Source: Paraburkholderia susongensis
GTDB lineage: Bacteria; Pseudomonadota; Gammaproteobacteria; Burkholderiales; Burkholderiaceae
NCBI RefSeq assembly: GCF_900177725.1
Contig: NZ_FXAT01000016.1
Coordinates: 1 to 64,000, forward strand
DNA: 64,000 nt
Reading direction: 5' to 3'
The notes below the pieces were generated by a model. That model searched no databases, was not told the origin of the DNA, and was given only the letters and a program-made list of their open reading frames with translations. Of the stretch, positions 1 to 8,466 are shown piece after piece (the first letter of the stretch is position 1; each line of letters begins with the position of its first letter). The position numbers and the translations under genes are program-made.

Positions 1-87
1 CTTCCCATCCCGAACAGGACCGTGAAACGACTCCACGCCGATGATAGTGCGGATTGCCCGTGTGAAAGTAGGTCATCGTCAGGCTCC
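1..87 (+). rRNA. rrf: 5S ribosomal RNA, 3' part
   Basis: The window opens inside a 5S rRNA. The segment from the CCCATCCCGAACAGG loop region through GATAGTGCGGATTGCCC to the closing CGTCAGGCTCC is the characteristic 3' three quarters of a betaproteobacterial 5S. The 5' end lies off the left edge, so this is partial. A strong hairpin follows 16 bases later, as expected at the end of an rRNA operon. The exact 3' end (87 or 88) is approximate. Confidence 0.93.
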
Positions 88-103
88 TCATGCTGTAACG
101 ACT

Positions 104-137
104 GAACCCCGGTCTCTCGACACGAGAACCGGGGTTC
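104..137 (+). terminator. rRNA operon terminator
   Basis: The sequence GAACCCCGGT at 104-113 is the exact reverse complement of ACCGGGGTTC at 128-137. The stem continues inward (TCTC with GAGA) after one bulged base. This GC-rich hairpin directly follows 5S and is followed by a T-containing stretch (TTCTGGCGTTT). It most likely ends the rRNA operon. Confidence 0.8.
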
Positions 138-167
138 TGGCGTTTACGCCCTCGTTTCGGGGTGTCG

Positions 168-632
168 TCAGGCCCGCCTACGCGCCGGCGCCGGATCAGA
201 CGTGCCCGCAATAACGCGATCGAGCTGTTCGCTCGCCGCCGTGACAGCCCAAAGCGGCGCGCGATGCAGTTGCCGATCGTAATTCGTCGCGATCGACGCG
301 AAAAGCGCGAATCCCGCTTCGTCCAGCTTCCATTCACCGCTTTCCTTGCCCCTATCGAATACCGCCGCCGCGATGCGATCCGCGGCGCAGAATTCTTCGC
401 GGCTCATCGAACCGAAACCTGCTTCGGCCAGATAGCCGGCTAGCAGCATGATCTGCGTGAGCGTCTGCGCGTCGGTTTTGCTGCCGGCTCCGCGGCGCAA
501 CGCGTCGAGCGATAGATGCACCCGCAATGCGAGATCGTCGGCGATTTGACGGGGCATGGGCAACAGCATGGCTTTGGCATGCCGTGCCCGGGCGACGCCC
601 GTGTTGCGGGACAAGGGAATGGGGTGTGCCAT
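168..632 (-). CDS. conserved hypothetical protein
   Basis: A 154-residue soluble protein rich in Ala, Arg and Asp, without signal peptide or membrane segment. I do not recognise a catalytic motif. Its composition and phasing look like real coding sequence, and I recall similar hypothetical genes in Burkholderia, so I treat it as genuine. The start is uncertain. The Met at 632 begins MAHPIPLSRNTG; an upstream Met at 686 would add 18 residues with less coding-like sequence. It converges on the rRNA operon terminator and is not part of a visible operon. No function is claimed. Confidence 0.6.
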   Translation of the reverse strand: MAHPIPLSRNTGVARARHAKAMLLPMPRQIADDLALRVHLSLDALRRGAGSKTDAQTLTQIMLLAGYLAEAGFGSMSREEFCAADRIAAAVFDRGKESGEWKLDEAGFALFASIATNYDRQLHRAPLWAVTAASEQLDRVIAGTSDPAPARRRA

Positions 633-686
633 GAAGGTCCAATGGGTTTGCCTGAGGGTTTGCCTAAGCACACGCAATAACGGCAC

Positions 687-1019
687 GCTCAGAAAAAGGT
701 TGAGCCTTCACGCATGCTCATCAGCTGAGACGCCCGCAGGAAGGCATTTCTGCACCAAATCATCGCTGTCCGGCAGCGTAACCGTCAGATTCCCACCGTG
801 TCATAGCCTTGATGCAACCCCGCGTTTAGAGCGATTCCAGCACCAGGCGGCTTACACGATCGCTTACTCGTCGAAAGGCGACGGCTCTTCCACGTCCCAC
901 GGCAACCACTCAACAGCCGGAGTTAAACCTATCTATCATGGTGAAAAGACCACGGCTGGCTTGAGGAAAAAAGCGACCAGCGGATCCATCCACGCTGTCT
1001 TCAACACGAGGAAGCATCG
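687..1019. other. intergenic stretch, no gene recognised
   Basis: About 330 bases between the hypothetical gene and the small ORF at 1020. Open frames here look like chance reading of GC-rich DNA. It must hold the promoters of both divergent units, but I see no convincing -35/-10 pair, operator or RNA motif. Confidence 0.4.
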
Positions 1020-1226
1020 ATGCAAGCTCATTCATCAACCCTTGTCGCGACGCTCGCCGATTGGCGGATCGGCGCGAGTGGTAAAGACGGCGCATGCCGT
1101 GTCGCGTTGACGGAACTGGATGACGAGACGCACGAGCCGTTCATCGCACGGGCGAAGGAGGCCGGCAACGTGCTGTCGCAAGTCACGCTGAACGCCGCGT
1201 CGAACGCGAGGAGCGCACGCGCATGA
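1020..1226 (+). CDS. small ORF coupled to the M81 peptidase gene
   Basis: A 68-codon ORF starting ATG at 1020 with an upstream AGGA (1009-1012) at good distance. Its TGA overlaps the ATG of the following metallopeptidase as ATGA (1223-1226), the usual signature of translational coupling in a two-gene operon. The product is soluble, with many Ala, Thr and Asp/Glu. No domain is recognised. It could be a real small protein, the remnant C-terminus of a lost gene, or a leader that carries ribosomes to the next start. The ribosome-binding site and overlap argue that it is translated; its function is unknown. Confidence 0.5.
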   Translation: MQAHSSTLVATLADWRIGASGKDGACRVALTELDDETHEPFIARAKEAGNVLSQVTLNAASNARSARA

Positions 1227-2716
1227 AAATCCTGATCGCGCGGATGAACCACGAGACCAACACGTTCTCGCCAGTGGCGACGCCGCTCGCCGCGTTCGGC
1301 CGCAGCGGCCCGAGCTATGGCCGCGATGCGTTCGACGAAAACAAGGGCATGCAGACCGCGATGGCCGCGTTCATCGATGCGGCCGAGCGCGCGCATGCCG
1401 AGATCGTGACGCCGGTGTCCGCATCGGCGAATCCGAGCGGGCCGGTCGAGGCTGCCGCTTACGATGCGATCTGCGACGCAATCATCGCGGCCGCACCGGG
1501 TTGCGACGCCGTCATGCTCGACCTGCACGGCGCGATGGTTGCCGAGAACTCGAACGACGGCGAAGGCGATCTGCTCGAGCGCGTGCGCGCATTGCTACCG
1601 GATGCGCCGATCGCGGTCGCGCTCGATCTGCATGGCAACGTCACGCAGAAAATGATCGACAACGCCAACGTGATCGTGAGCTTCAAGACCTATCCGCACG
1701 TCGACATGTACGAGACCGGCGCACACGCGGCGCGGCTGCTGTTCGACATGATCGAGGGCAAGGCGAAGCCGGTGATCGCATGGCGCCAGCCGCCGCTGCT
1801 CACGCACACGCTGCGCAGCGCGACCGGCGAAGGCGCGATGAAACGCGCGGTCGATGCCGCGCGCGCCGCTGAAGCCGGCGGCATGCTCGCGGTGTCGGTA
1901 CTGGCGGGCTTCTCGCTTGCCGATATCGCCGCGCCGTGCATCAGCGTCGTGGTCGTAGCCGACGGCGAACGCGCGCACGCCGAAGCGGTCGCGGAACACA
2001 TCGCGCGGCAGATCTGGCGCGAGCGTGATGACTTCGTTTATCGCAGCACACCGCTGGCCGAGTCGGTCGCGCAGGCGGCGTCACTCGCGCGCGGCGCCGA
2101 CAAACCGGTCCTGTTGCTCGATCACGGCGACAACTGCATGTCGGGCGGCACGTGCGACACGATGGATCTGCTTGAAGAAGCATTGGCGCAGAATCTCGAA
2201 GGCATCGTCAGCGGACCGTTGTGCGATCCGCAGGCCGTCGCGGCGTTGATGGCAGCGGGCGTCGGCAGCACGGTCACGGTGACGATCGGCAACAAGCTCA
2301 CGAGCGATGCGCTGCCGTCGCGCCCACCGCTTGCCGTGACCGGCGTCGTGCGTGCGCTGACCGATGGTGAATACGTGATCAGCGGCCCGACTTACACCGG
2401 GCAGCGCGCGTTCATGGGACGCGCCGCAGTGCTCGACACGGGCACCGTGAAGCTCGTCGTGACCGAGCATACACATGAACCATGGGATCTCGGCGTGTTC
2501 GAAAGCGTCGGTATCGATCCGCGTCGCGCGCGCTTTTTGCTGCTCAAATCGCGCATGTATTGCCGGCCGGTTTTCGTGCCGATTTCCGCGGCGTTGGTGG
2601 AATGCGATAGCCGTGGCGTCACGAGTTCTGACTACGGTCTCTTCAGGTTTGAACATGTGAAACGGCCCGTTTATCCGCTCGATACGCAGACCGGGTGGCC
2701 GCAACGAACTGACTGA
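1223..2716 (+). CDS. M81 family metallopeptidase (MlrC-like)
   Basis: A 497-residue protein opening MKILIARMNHETNTFSP, the signature N-terminus of the M81/microcystinase C family, where the early HETNTFSP region helps bind the metal. Further family motifs are MLDLHGAMVAE (about residues 97-107), VALDLHGNVT (about 133-142), a YPHVDMYETG segment (about 157-166) and LLLDHGDNCMSGGTCDT in the middle. The C-terminal MlrC domain ends with LLLKSRMYCRPVF. Known members are zinc peptidases; MlrC opens linearised microcystin or small peptides, but most homologues have unknown substrates. Length is normal. It is cytoplasmic with no signal peptide. The natural substrate cannot be deduced from its context. 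Confidence 0.88.
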   Translation: MKILIARMNHETNTFSPVATPLAAFGRSGPSYGRDAFDENKGMQTAMAAFIDAAERAHAEIVTPVSASANPSGPVEAAAYDAICDAIIAAAPGCDAVMLDLHGAMVAENSNDGEGDLLERVRALLPDAPIAVALDLHGNVTQKMIDNANVIVSFKTYPHVDMYETGAHAARLLFDMIEGKAKPVIAWRQPPLLTHTLRSATGEGAMKRAVDAARAAEAGGMLAVSVLAGFSLADIAAPCISVVVVADGERAHAEAVAEHIARQIWRERDDFVYRSTPLAESVAQAASLARGADKPVLLLDHGDNCMSGGTCDTMDLLEEALAQNLEGIVSGPLCDPQAVAALMAAGVGSTVTVTIGNKLTSDALPSRPPLAVTGVVRALTDGEYVISGPTYTGQRAFMGRAAVLDTGTVKLVVTEHTHEPWDLGVFESVGIDPRRARFLLLKSRMYCRPVFVPISAALVECDSRGVTSSDYGLFRFEHVKRPVYPLDTQTGWPQRTD

Positions 2717-2749
2717 AGCACGCACGTTGCGATAAATTGCGCAGAGGAC

Positions 2750-2778
2750 TTGTGCGGCGCACATGGAGTCTCTATAAT
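2750..2778 (+). promoter_or_regulatory. sigma-70 promoter of tRNA-Val
   Basis: A -35 hexamer TTGTGC (2750-2755) and a consensus -10 TATAAT (2773-2778) are separated by exactly 17 bases. The tRNA begins 12 bases after the -10 box. This is the clearest promoter in the window. Confidence 0.75.
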
Positions 2779-2790
2779 TCGCGCCTCTAA

Positions 2791-2867
2791 AGGCTCGTAG
2801 CTCAGTTGGTTAGAGCACCACCTTGACATGGTGGGGGTCGTTGGTTCGAATCCAATCGAGCCTACCA
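2791..2867 (+). tRNA. valT-like: tRNA-Val (GAC anticodon)
   Basis: A complete 77-base cloverleaf: acceptor stem AGGCTCG paired with CGAGCCT, D-arm AGCTCAGTTGGTTAGAGC, anticodon stem CCACC/GGTGG with loop TTGACAT (anticodon GAC at 2825-2827), T-arm with GGTTCGAATCC, and an encoded CCA at 2865-2867. It reads GUC and GUU valine codons. A strong promoter precedes it and a hairpin follows it. Confidence 0.95.
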
Positions 2868-2880
2868 ACGCATCTGTGAC

Positions 2881-2910
2881 GTAGACGAAAGCGGCTGCGC
2901 TTTCGTCTAC
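2881..2910 (+). terminator. hairpin downstream of tRNA-Val
   Basis: The arm GTAGACGAAAGC (2881-2892) is perfectly complementary to GCTTTCGTCTAC (2899-2910), with a six-base loop. It lies 13 bases after the tRNA. There is no U-run, so it may be a processing or protective hairpin as much as a true terminator. Confidence 0.55.
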
Positions 2911-2920
2911 GGTCCTGCCA

Positions 2921-2945
2921 ATTCAATTCAATTCAATTCAATTCA
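2921..2945 (+). repeat. pentanucleotide tandem repeat (ATTCA)x5
   Basis: Five perfect consecutive copies of ATTCA in an otherwise GC-rich intergenic region after the tRNA-Val hairpin. It is a simple sequence repeat that could vary in copy number between strains. It lies too far upstream of dhaKL (start 3182) to sit in a usual promoter spacer. Confidence 0.9.
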
Positions 2946-3181
2946 AGCGCCAGCAGTCCTGGCAGTTCCCTCGTAGTTTCTCGAATCAGCAGCACGTCCC
3001 CCGTTTTCTTTGCCTGTGGCTCGACGCTTGCGCGAGTACTTTGGTGCGCTCACACATACGGCTCACGGCATCGCATCGTCTTGCGCCAATGCGCGGTACA
3101 GTTAGGCTATCCGCTTTCGTCACTGACTAAACGGCCGTCGCGCGCTACGCGATACTGGCCGCCGCAAAGGGAGCTGACGCA

Positions 3182-4888
3182 ATGAAGAAGCTCATCAATG
3201 ATGTGTCCACCGTGGTCCCCGATATGCTCGACGGGCTCGTGGCGCTCAATCCTCATCTCGCGCTCCTGCATGGCGGCACGATCGTCGTGCGCGCCGATGC
3301 CGCAGCCGCAGCCGCACGCGGCGAAGTCGCGCTGATCTCGGGCGGCGGTTCGGGCCACGAGCCCGCGCATGGCGGCTACGTGGGCCACGGCATGCTGAGT
3401 GCAGCGGTGGCCGGTGAAGTCTTCACGTCACCTTCCACGGATGCCGTGCTCGACGCGATACGCGCGGTTGCCGGTCCCGCGGGCGTGTTGCTGATCGTGA
3501 AGAACTACACGGGCGACCGCTTCAATTTCGGCCTTGCCGCCGAGATCGCGCGTGCCGAGGGCATTCCCGTCGACATGGTGATCGTCGCTGACGACGTCGC
3601 GCTAAGCGCGAGCGGCGATCACGCTGGCCGTCGCGGACTCGCGGGTACGGTGCTGGTTCACAAGATCGCGGGCGCAGCGGCCGCAAGCGGCATGCCGCTC
3701 GCCGAGGTCGCGCGGATCGCACGCGAGACGGCCGCATCGCTCGGTACGATGGGCGTTGCGCTCACGCCGTGCACGGTGCCTGCGGCGGGCAAGCCGGGCT
3801 TCGAGCTGGCCGATGGCGAAATCGAATGGGGTCTCGGCATTCATGGCGAACCGGGCGTCGCGCGCGGCGCGCTGGAGCCAGCCGGTGTGATCGTGGGCAA
3901 GCTGCTCGCGAAGATCGTCGGCGATCTGGCTTTGCAGGCGGGTGAGCGCGTGGCGCTGCTCGTGAACAACCTTGGCGGCACGCCGTCGAGCGAATTGAAC
4001 GTGGTGGCCGGGGCCGCGTTGCGCGAACTGGATACGCGTGGCATCGAGGTCGAGCGCGCATGGGCCGGCACGTTTCTGAGCGCGCTGGAGATGGCGGGTG
4101 TTTCGCTGACACTGCTGCGCGTGGACGATGAGCGGCTTGCCCTGCTCGATGCCGCCGCGCAAACGAGCGCATGGCCTGGGTTGAGCGGCCGCGTCGCGCA
4201 GGTGTCGGTGCGGTCCGCGCCTGCCGCGCCGCAACGCGCGAGCAGCGCGACGCTCGCGCGTGAAGCGACGCTGCGCCGCGTGATTGAAGCCGTTTGCGCG
4301 TGTCTGCTGGAAGCGGAGCCGGCGTTGACTGAAATGGACCAGCGTGTCGGCGACGGCGATCTCGGCATCAGCCTCGCGCGCGGCGCACGCGCCGTGCAAC
4401 ACGAACTCGATTCGTATGCGGCCGAGTCGTCCCCGGGGGCGGTGTTGCGCGGCATGTCCGCGACGCTGCGGCGCGTGGTCGGCGGCACCTCGGGCCCGTT
4501 GTACGCAGTGATGCTGCTGCGCGCGGCGGCCGCGCTCGAACAGTCGGGCGGGAGCACGGCGCAGCAGTGGGCTGCGGCGTTCAGCGCCGGTGTGGATGGA
4601 TTGATGGAGTTGGGTGGTGCCAAGCCTGGCGACCGCACGATGGTCGATGCGCTCAAGCCCGCCGCCGACGCGCTGGAGAACGCGCTCGCGCAATCGGCGA
4701 CACTCGCTGCGGCCTTGACCGCGGCCGTCGCTGCGGCCGTTGAAGGCACCTCACGTACTGCGTCGATGCATCCGCGCCGCGGGCGCTCGAGTTACGTGGG
4801 CGATCGCGCGCTCGGTCATGTGGATCCCGGCGCGCATGCAGTGGCGTTGTGGCTCGCGGCGATTCGCGAGGCGCTCGCGGCGGCGTAG
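3182..4888 (+). CDS. dhaKL: dihydroxyacetone kinase, fused DhaK-DhaL
   Basis: A 568-residue single-chain ATP-dependent dihydroxyacetone kinase of the Citrobacter type. The N-terminal DhaK domain (about 1-330) has SGGGSGHEPAHGGYVGHGM (53-71) and GLGIHGEPG, whose His221 matches the residue that binds dihydroxyacetone covalently. The C-terminal DhaL domain (about 355-568) has VGDGDLGISLARGA near 386-400 (Asp ligands for ATP-Mg), GGTSGPLYAVML, GDRTMVDAL and the final YVGDRALGHVDPGA. It makes dihydroxyacetone phosphate for glycolysis. As kinase and ATP-binding domains are fused, it needs no PTS partner. It stands alone, convergent with the small membrane gene at 4902. The start ATG at 3182 is the family N-terminus. 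Confidence 0.93.
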   Translation: MKKLINDVSTVVPDMLDGLVALNPHLALLHGGTIVVRADAAAAAARGEVALISGGGSGHEPAHGGYVGHGMLSAAVAGEVFTSPSTDAVLDAIRAVAGPAGVLLIVKNYTGDRFNFGLAAEIARAEGIPVDMVIVADDVALSASGDHAGRRGLAGTVLVHKIAGAAAASGMPLAEVARIARETAASLGTMGVALTPCTVPAAGKPGFELADGEIEWGLGIHGEPGVARGALEPAGVIVGKLLAKIVGDLALQAGERVALLVNNLGGTPSSELNVVAGAALRELDTRGIEVERAWAGTFLSALEMAGVSLTLLRVDDERLALLDAAAQTSAWPGLSGRVAQVSVRSAPAAPQRASSATLAREATLRRVIEAVCACLLEAEPALTEMDQRVGDGDLGISLARGARAVQHELDSYAAESSPGAVLRGMSATLRRVVGGTSGPLYAVMLLRAAAALEQSGGSTAQQWAAAFSAGVDGLMELGGAKPGDRTMVDALKPAADALENALAQSATLAAALTAAVAAAVEGTSRTASMHPRRGRSSYVGDRALGHVDPGAHAVALWLAAIREALAAA

Positions 4889-4901
4889 GCGTAGGCGCGC
4901 C

Positions 4902-5036
4902 TCACGGCCGCAGCAGATCGAAGCCTGCAAGCGCTACGACGCCGCTCAAGGCGATCAGTGCCACCGAGTGCTGCCCGGCATACAACAACCCGGCTGCCGA
5001 CCAGCAGGTCACGGCGAATGCGACGATACGTTTCAT
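4902..5036 (-). CDS. 44-residue membrane protein downstream of permease
   Basis: ATG at 5036 on the minus strand opens a 44-residue protein (MKRIVAFAVTCWSAAGLLYA..., ending GFDLLRP). It is almost wholly hydrophobic, with two likely membrane segments (about 5-21 and 25-41). It lies 35 bases after the permease stop in the same direction and so is probably the last gene of the selU-permease unit. No family is recognised and the ribosome-binding site is weak. It may be a small accessory subunit of the permease. Confidence 0.5.
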   Translation of the reverse strand: MKRIVAFAVTCWSAAGLLYAGQHSVALIALSGVVALAGFDLLRP

Positions 5037-5071
5037 GTTTCTACAACCCGGAGCTGAATAGCGGCGCGGCT

Positions 5072-6127
5072 TCAGAAGCCCAGCGCAACCGCGAGCAAAC
5101 CGCTCACGACACCGCATAGCGCGACCGCCAGCGCGACCACCGTCAGCACGCGCCTGGGAAACGAGCGCCAGAGCATCGCGAGCGACGGCACGCTGACGAG
5201 CGGCAGCGTCATCAACAGCGCGCCGGCGGGGCCCGCCGCCATGCCGAACGAGAGCATCGCCTGAATGATCGGCACTTCGCCCGCGGTCGGGATCACGAAC
5301 AGCGTACCGGCAATCGACAGCGCGATGATCCACAGCAGGCTGTTGTCGATGTCCGGTCCGATGTGCGGAAACAGCCACGCGCGCGCCGCGCCGAGAATCA
5401 GCACGAGCGCGATGTATTCGGGCACGAGGCGCAGCGTCATCTGGCCGAGGATTTTTACCCAGCGCGTGAACGCGGTGCCCGGATCGTCGGTGCTGATCAG
5501 CTCGGCGACGGCCGCCTGCGACGCTTGCGCTTCCTTCGGCGTGACCATGCGGTTCACGACGTAGCCGAGGCCGAACACCATCACGATGCCGAGCGCGAGG
5601 CGCAGGCCCATCCACTGCCAGCCGAGCACGAAGCCCATGAAAATGAGCGTGGCCGGATTGAGCGCGGTGTTGCCGAGCCAGAACGCGACCGCCGCGCCCG
5701 GCGCCGCCTCGCGCGCACGCAGACCGGCGACGACCGGCGCCGCGCAGCAGGTGCACATCATGCCCGGCAACGACATCAGGCCGCCCTTCACGACGCTGCT
5801 GAAATCGGTGCGGCCGAGCGCCCGTGCGACCCACTGCGGCGGAATCAGCGCCTGCACCGCGGAGCCGAGCAGCAGGCCGAGCACCATCGCTTGCCAGATT
5901 GCCTTGCCGTACGCGAGCGCGTAGTCGATGGCGGCTTGCCAGGACGCCGCCGGCGCGTTCGCCGACGTGCCCATCAGGATCGACTTGCCGATCGAATGCT
6001 GGCTCGCGGCGACGAACGCGCGGTTGTAGTACGGGAACCACTTCACATAGAAGAGGCCGACGACGGCGATCAGCAAAAAGACGATCCAGCCGAGCGCGAC
6101 GCGAGGTTGCCGAAGGGTAGATTGCAT
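5072..6127 (-). CDS. YraQ/DUF318-type permease
   Basis: A 351-residue integral membrane protein with about eight to ten hydrophobic segments. The first is at 10-28, followed by paired blocks separated by a loop. It carries the DUF318 (PF03773) hallmarks: LLGSAVQALIPPQWVARAL, then a cysteine-rich MMCTCCAAPVVAGL motif (about 124-137), FWLGNTALNPATLIF, and in the second half VIPTAGEVPIIQAML. Family members include ArsP-type organoarsenical exporters and predicted metal or thiol-linked permeases. It begins 26 bases after the selU stop on the same strand, which suggests co-transcription with selU. A role in selenium or arsenic compound transport is an inference from this context and the cysteine motif. 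Confidence 0.82.
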   Translation of the reverse strand: MQSTLRQPRVALGWIVFLLIAVVGLFYVKWFPYYNRAFVAASQHSIGKSILMGTSANAPAASWQAAIDYALAYGKAIWQAMVLGLLLGSAVQALIPPQWVARALGRTDFSSVVKGGLMSLPGMMCTCCAAPVVAGLRAREAAPGAAVAFWLGNTALNPATLIFMGFVLGWQWMGLRLALGIVMVFGLGYVVNRMVTPKEAQASQAAVAELISTDDPGTAFTRWVKILGQMTLRLVPEYIALVLILGAARAWLFPHIGPDIDNSLLWIIALSIAGTLFVIPTAGEVPIIQAMLSFGMAAGPAGALLMTLPLVSVPSLAMLWRSFPRRVLTVVALAVALCGVVSGLLAVALGF

Positions 6128-6153
6128 GTGGGTTTCCAGATTGTTGTTTTGAG

Positions 6154-7221
6154 TCAGCCGGCGACGAGCGTGCGACTTTCAAGCTGCGCAAGCAGCGCTT
6201 TCGCCTGCTCGACGACGTCGGCGTCGTTCGGCCGGAAATCGAGTTGCAGCGCGTTGGGCAACTGGTCGAAATGTTGATCGCTGCTGCGCGCATAAGCGGG
6301 GTCGTAATGCCGTTCGATCAGCTCTCCCGCGAGTTCGGCGCGCCGGTTTTCGTCGACCAGACCCAGCCAGCCCGTCACCCGCTCGCGGCTATGCAGCCCG
6401 ATCAGCTTTTGCAGCTGTTCTTTCAGGTGCTCGGGATGGTCGAACAGGTGCGCGTAATCGTGCAGCAGGAACGTCGCGCGATCCTCGCGGCTCGAGCGCA
6501 CCTCGACGCATGCGCCGCGATGGAACGTCTCGAGTAGCGCGAGCGGCAGCGTAATCGAGCCGATGCGCCGGCTTTCCGCTTCGACGAACACCGGCTGGCC
6601 CGGGTCGAAGCCGCGCAGCGCGCTGACGAGCAGCGTGTCGAAACGCTTCTGCGACGGCTGCGGCACGCCCGCCCACGCGCCGAGCAACGAGCCGCGATGC
6701 GATGCGAGCGCTTCGAGGTCGAGCGTCTGCGCGCCCGCCTGGTTCAGCGCCGACAGCAGACGCGTCTTGCCGCTGCCGGTTGGGCCGACGAGCGCGATGT
6801 AGGTGAAGGTTTTCGGCAGCGTGTCGAGCGTATCGAGCGTCGCGCGCCGGTAGCTTTTGTAGCCGCCGTCCAGTTGCCGCGCCTGCCAGCCGATCATGTT
6901 GAACAGCGTCGTGACCGAGCCCGAGCGCTTGCCGCCGCGCCAGCAGTAGATGAGCGGGCGCCAGTTGCGCGGCCGGTCGGCGAACGTCGTTTCCAGATGA
7001 TGCGCGATGTTGCGCGCGACCAGCGCCGCGCCGAGCCGCGTACCCTCGAACGGCGACACCTGCTTGTAGGTCGTGCCGACCAGTACGCGCTCTTCGTTGC
7101 TCAGCACCGGCGCGTTGATCGCGCCCGGAATATGGTCTTCCGCAAACTCGAGCGGTGTGCGTACGTCGACGATTTCATCGAAATCACCGGCTTTGTCGAG
7201 GGTGACGAGAAGGCTTTTCAA
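6154..7221 (-). CDS. selU: tRNA 2-selenouridine synthase
   Basis: A 355-residue enzyme (MnmH/SelU) that replaces sulfur by selenium in 2-thiouridine at the wobble position of Lys, Glu and Gln tRNAs, using selenophosphate from SelD and a geranylated intermediate. The N-terminal rhodanese domain (about 1-125) carries the catalytic Cys93 in IYCWRGGKRSGS. A P-loop GPTGSGKT (146-153) starts the second domain, which binds the tRNA/geranyl diphosphate. Length is close to E. coli SelU (364). It follows selD on the same strand after 186 bases, as in many genomes, and is followed closely by the permease gene. Confidence 0.93.
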   Translation of the reverse strand: MKSLLVTLDKAGDFDEIVDVRTPLEFAEDHIPGAINAPVLSNEERVLVGTTYKQVSPFEGTRLGAALVARNIAHHLETTFADRPRNWRPLIYCWRGGKRSGSVTTLFNMIGWQARQLDGGYKSYRRATLDTLDTLPKTFTYIALVGPTGSGKTRLLSALNQAGAQTLDLEALASHRGSLLGAWAGVPQPSQKRFDTLLVSALRGFDPGQPVFVEAESRRIGSITLPLALLETFHRGACVEVRSSREDRATFLLHDYAHLFDHPEHLKEQLQKLIGLHSRERVTGWLGLVDENRRAELAGELIERHYDPAYARSSDQHFDQLPNALQLDFRPNDADVVEQAKALLAQLESRTLVAG

Positions 7222-7407
7222 GGGAGTAGGGACGAAACGGACCGCGGGAAGTATGAAATTATCGCATGGGCGGCCTGGTTGGGCCGATTGCGGGGCGCTT
7301 CAGCCTTCGCGCCGGTGCGCTGCCACAGCCTTTTCATGCCGGTCCGCGGCGCCGGCCTTCCTTTCCGTTCGTCGCCCGCTTTCGCTCGGGCCTTGCCCGC
7401 CTTGGCG

Positions 7408-8466
7408 TCAGACCACTTCGACCCGCGCTTGCCCGCTCACCATCTCGCCGATCACGCGCGCATCGCCAAAGCCATCGGCACGGAACAACGCGAGCACCTC
7501 GTCGACCGCGTCCGGCGCGCACGACACCAGCAGCCCGCCCGAAGTCTGCGGATCGGTCAGCAGTGCGCGAGCCGCCGGCGGCAGCGTCGCGGGCAGTACG
7601 ACGTCGCGGCCATACGCGTCCCAGTTGCGTCCCGACGCGCCGGTGACGATGCCGGCTTCCGCGAGACTCTCGACGTTGGGCAGCCAGGGCAAATCCGCGT
7701 AACGCACGCGGGCGGTCAGCTTCGAGCCGCGCGCGAGTTCGAGCGTGTGGCCGAGCAGGCCGAAGCCGGTGATGTCGGTGAGCGCGTGCACGCCGTCGAG
7801 CCGCGCGAGTTCCGCGCCCGGACGGTTCAGCCTGGTGGTCGCGCCGATCATCGCCGCGTAGCCCGCCGCGTCGAGCCGGTCTTTCTTGAGCGCGGCCGAG
7901 AGAATGCCGACGCCGAGCGGCTTGCCGAGAATCAGCACGTCGCCGGCCTGGCCGCCCGCATTGCGCTTCACGCGCCTGGGATCGACGACGCCGAGTGCGA
8001 CGAGCCCGTAGATCGGCTCGACCGAATCGATCGAATGGCCGCCCGCGAGCGGAATGCCGGCGTCGGCGCAGACCGATTCGCCGCCCTTGAGCACGGCGGC
8101 AATCACGTCGTGCGGCAACACGTTGATCGGCATGCCGACGATCGCGAGCGCCATGATCGGCTTGCCGCCCATCGCGTAGACGTCGGACAGCGCATTGGTC
8201 GCGGCGATGCGGCCGAAGTCGAACGGGTCGTCGACGATCGGCATGAAGAAGTCGGTGGTCGCGACGATCGCCTGCTCGTCGTTGAGCTTGTAGACGGCGG
8301 CGTCGTCGGCGGTATCGTTGCCGACCAGCAGGTCGGGGAAGAACGGCAGCGGCGCGCTGCGCTTGAGCAGGTCGGCGAGCAGGCCGGGAGCGATCTTGCA
8401 GCCGCAGCCGCCGCCGTGCGACAGGCTCGTGAGGCGGGGCGGCTGGCTGGCTTGGGCGTGGGTCAT
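7408..8466 (-). CDS. selD: selenide, water dikinase (selenophosphate synthetase)
   Basis: A 352-residue enzyme that makes selenophosphate from selenide and ATP, the selenium donor for both SelA and SelU. The N-terminus contains SHGGGCGCKIAPG, with Cys21 and Lys24 matching E. coli Cys17 and Lys20; it is a Cys-type, not Sec-type, SelD. Further motifs are ATTDFFMPIVDDPFDFGRIA, NALSDVYAMGG, GGHSIDSVEPIYG and the C-terminal LTDPQTSGGLL. I place the start at the ATG ending at 8466. An upstream frame to 8751 gives non-homologous sequence. It is divergent from fdnG with a 401-base gap that should hold both promoters. Confidence 0.94.
   Translation of the reverse strand: MTHAQASQPPRLTSLSHGGGCGCKIAPGLLADLLKRSAPLPFFPDLLVGNDTADDAAVYKLNDEQAIVATTDFFMPIVDDPFDFGRIAATNALSDVYAMGGKPIMALAIVGMPINVLPHDVIAAVLKGGESVCADAGIPLAGGHSIDSVEPIYGLVALGVVDPRRVKRNAGGQAGDVLILGKPLGVGILSAALKKDRLDAAGYAAMIGATTRLNRPGAELARLDGVHALTDITGFGLLGHTLELARGSKLTARVRYADLPWLPNVESLAEAGIVTGASGRNWDAYGRDVVLPATLPPAARALLTDPQTSGGLLVSCAPDAVDEVLALFRADGFGDARVIGEMVSGQARVEVV

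Larger units (their letters stand above)
2868..3181. other. intergenic region between tRNA-Val and dhaKL
   Basis: About 310 bases with no gene. It contains a perfect hairpin (2881-2910), a pentanucleotide tandem repeat (2921-2945) and, at its right end, the untranslated leader of the dihydroxyacetone kinase gene. No operator was recognised. Confidence 0.5.

Noticed and set aside
2791..2945. tRNA-Val as an integration site
   Set aside because: I found no second copy of the tRNA-Val 3' end in the window, and the following DNA is a hairpin and simple repeat, not an element.
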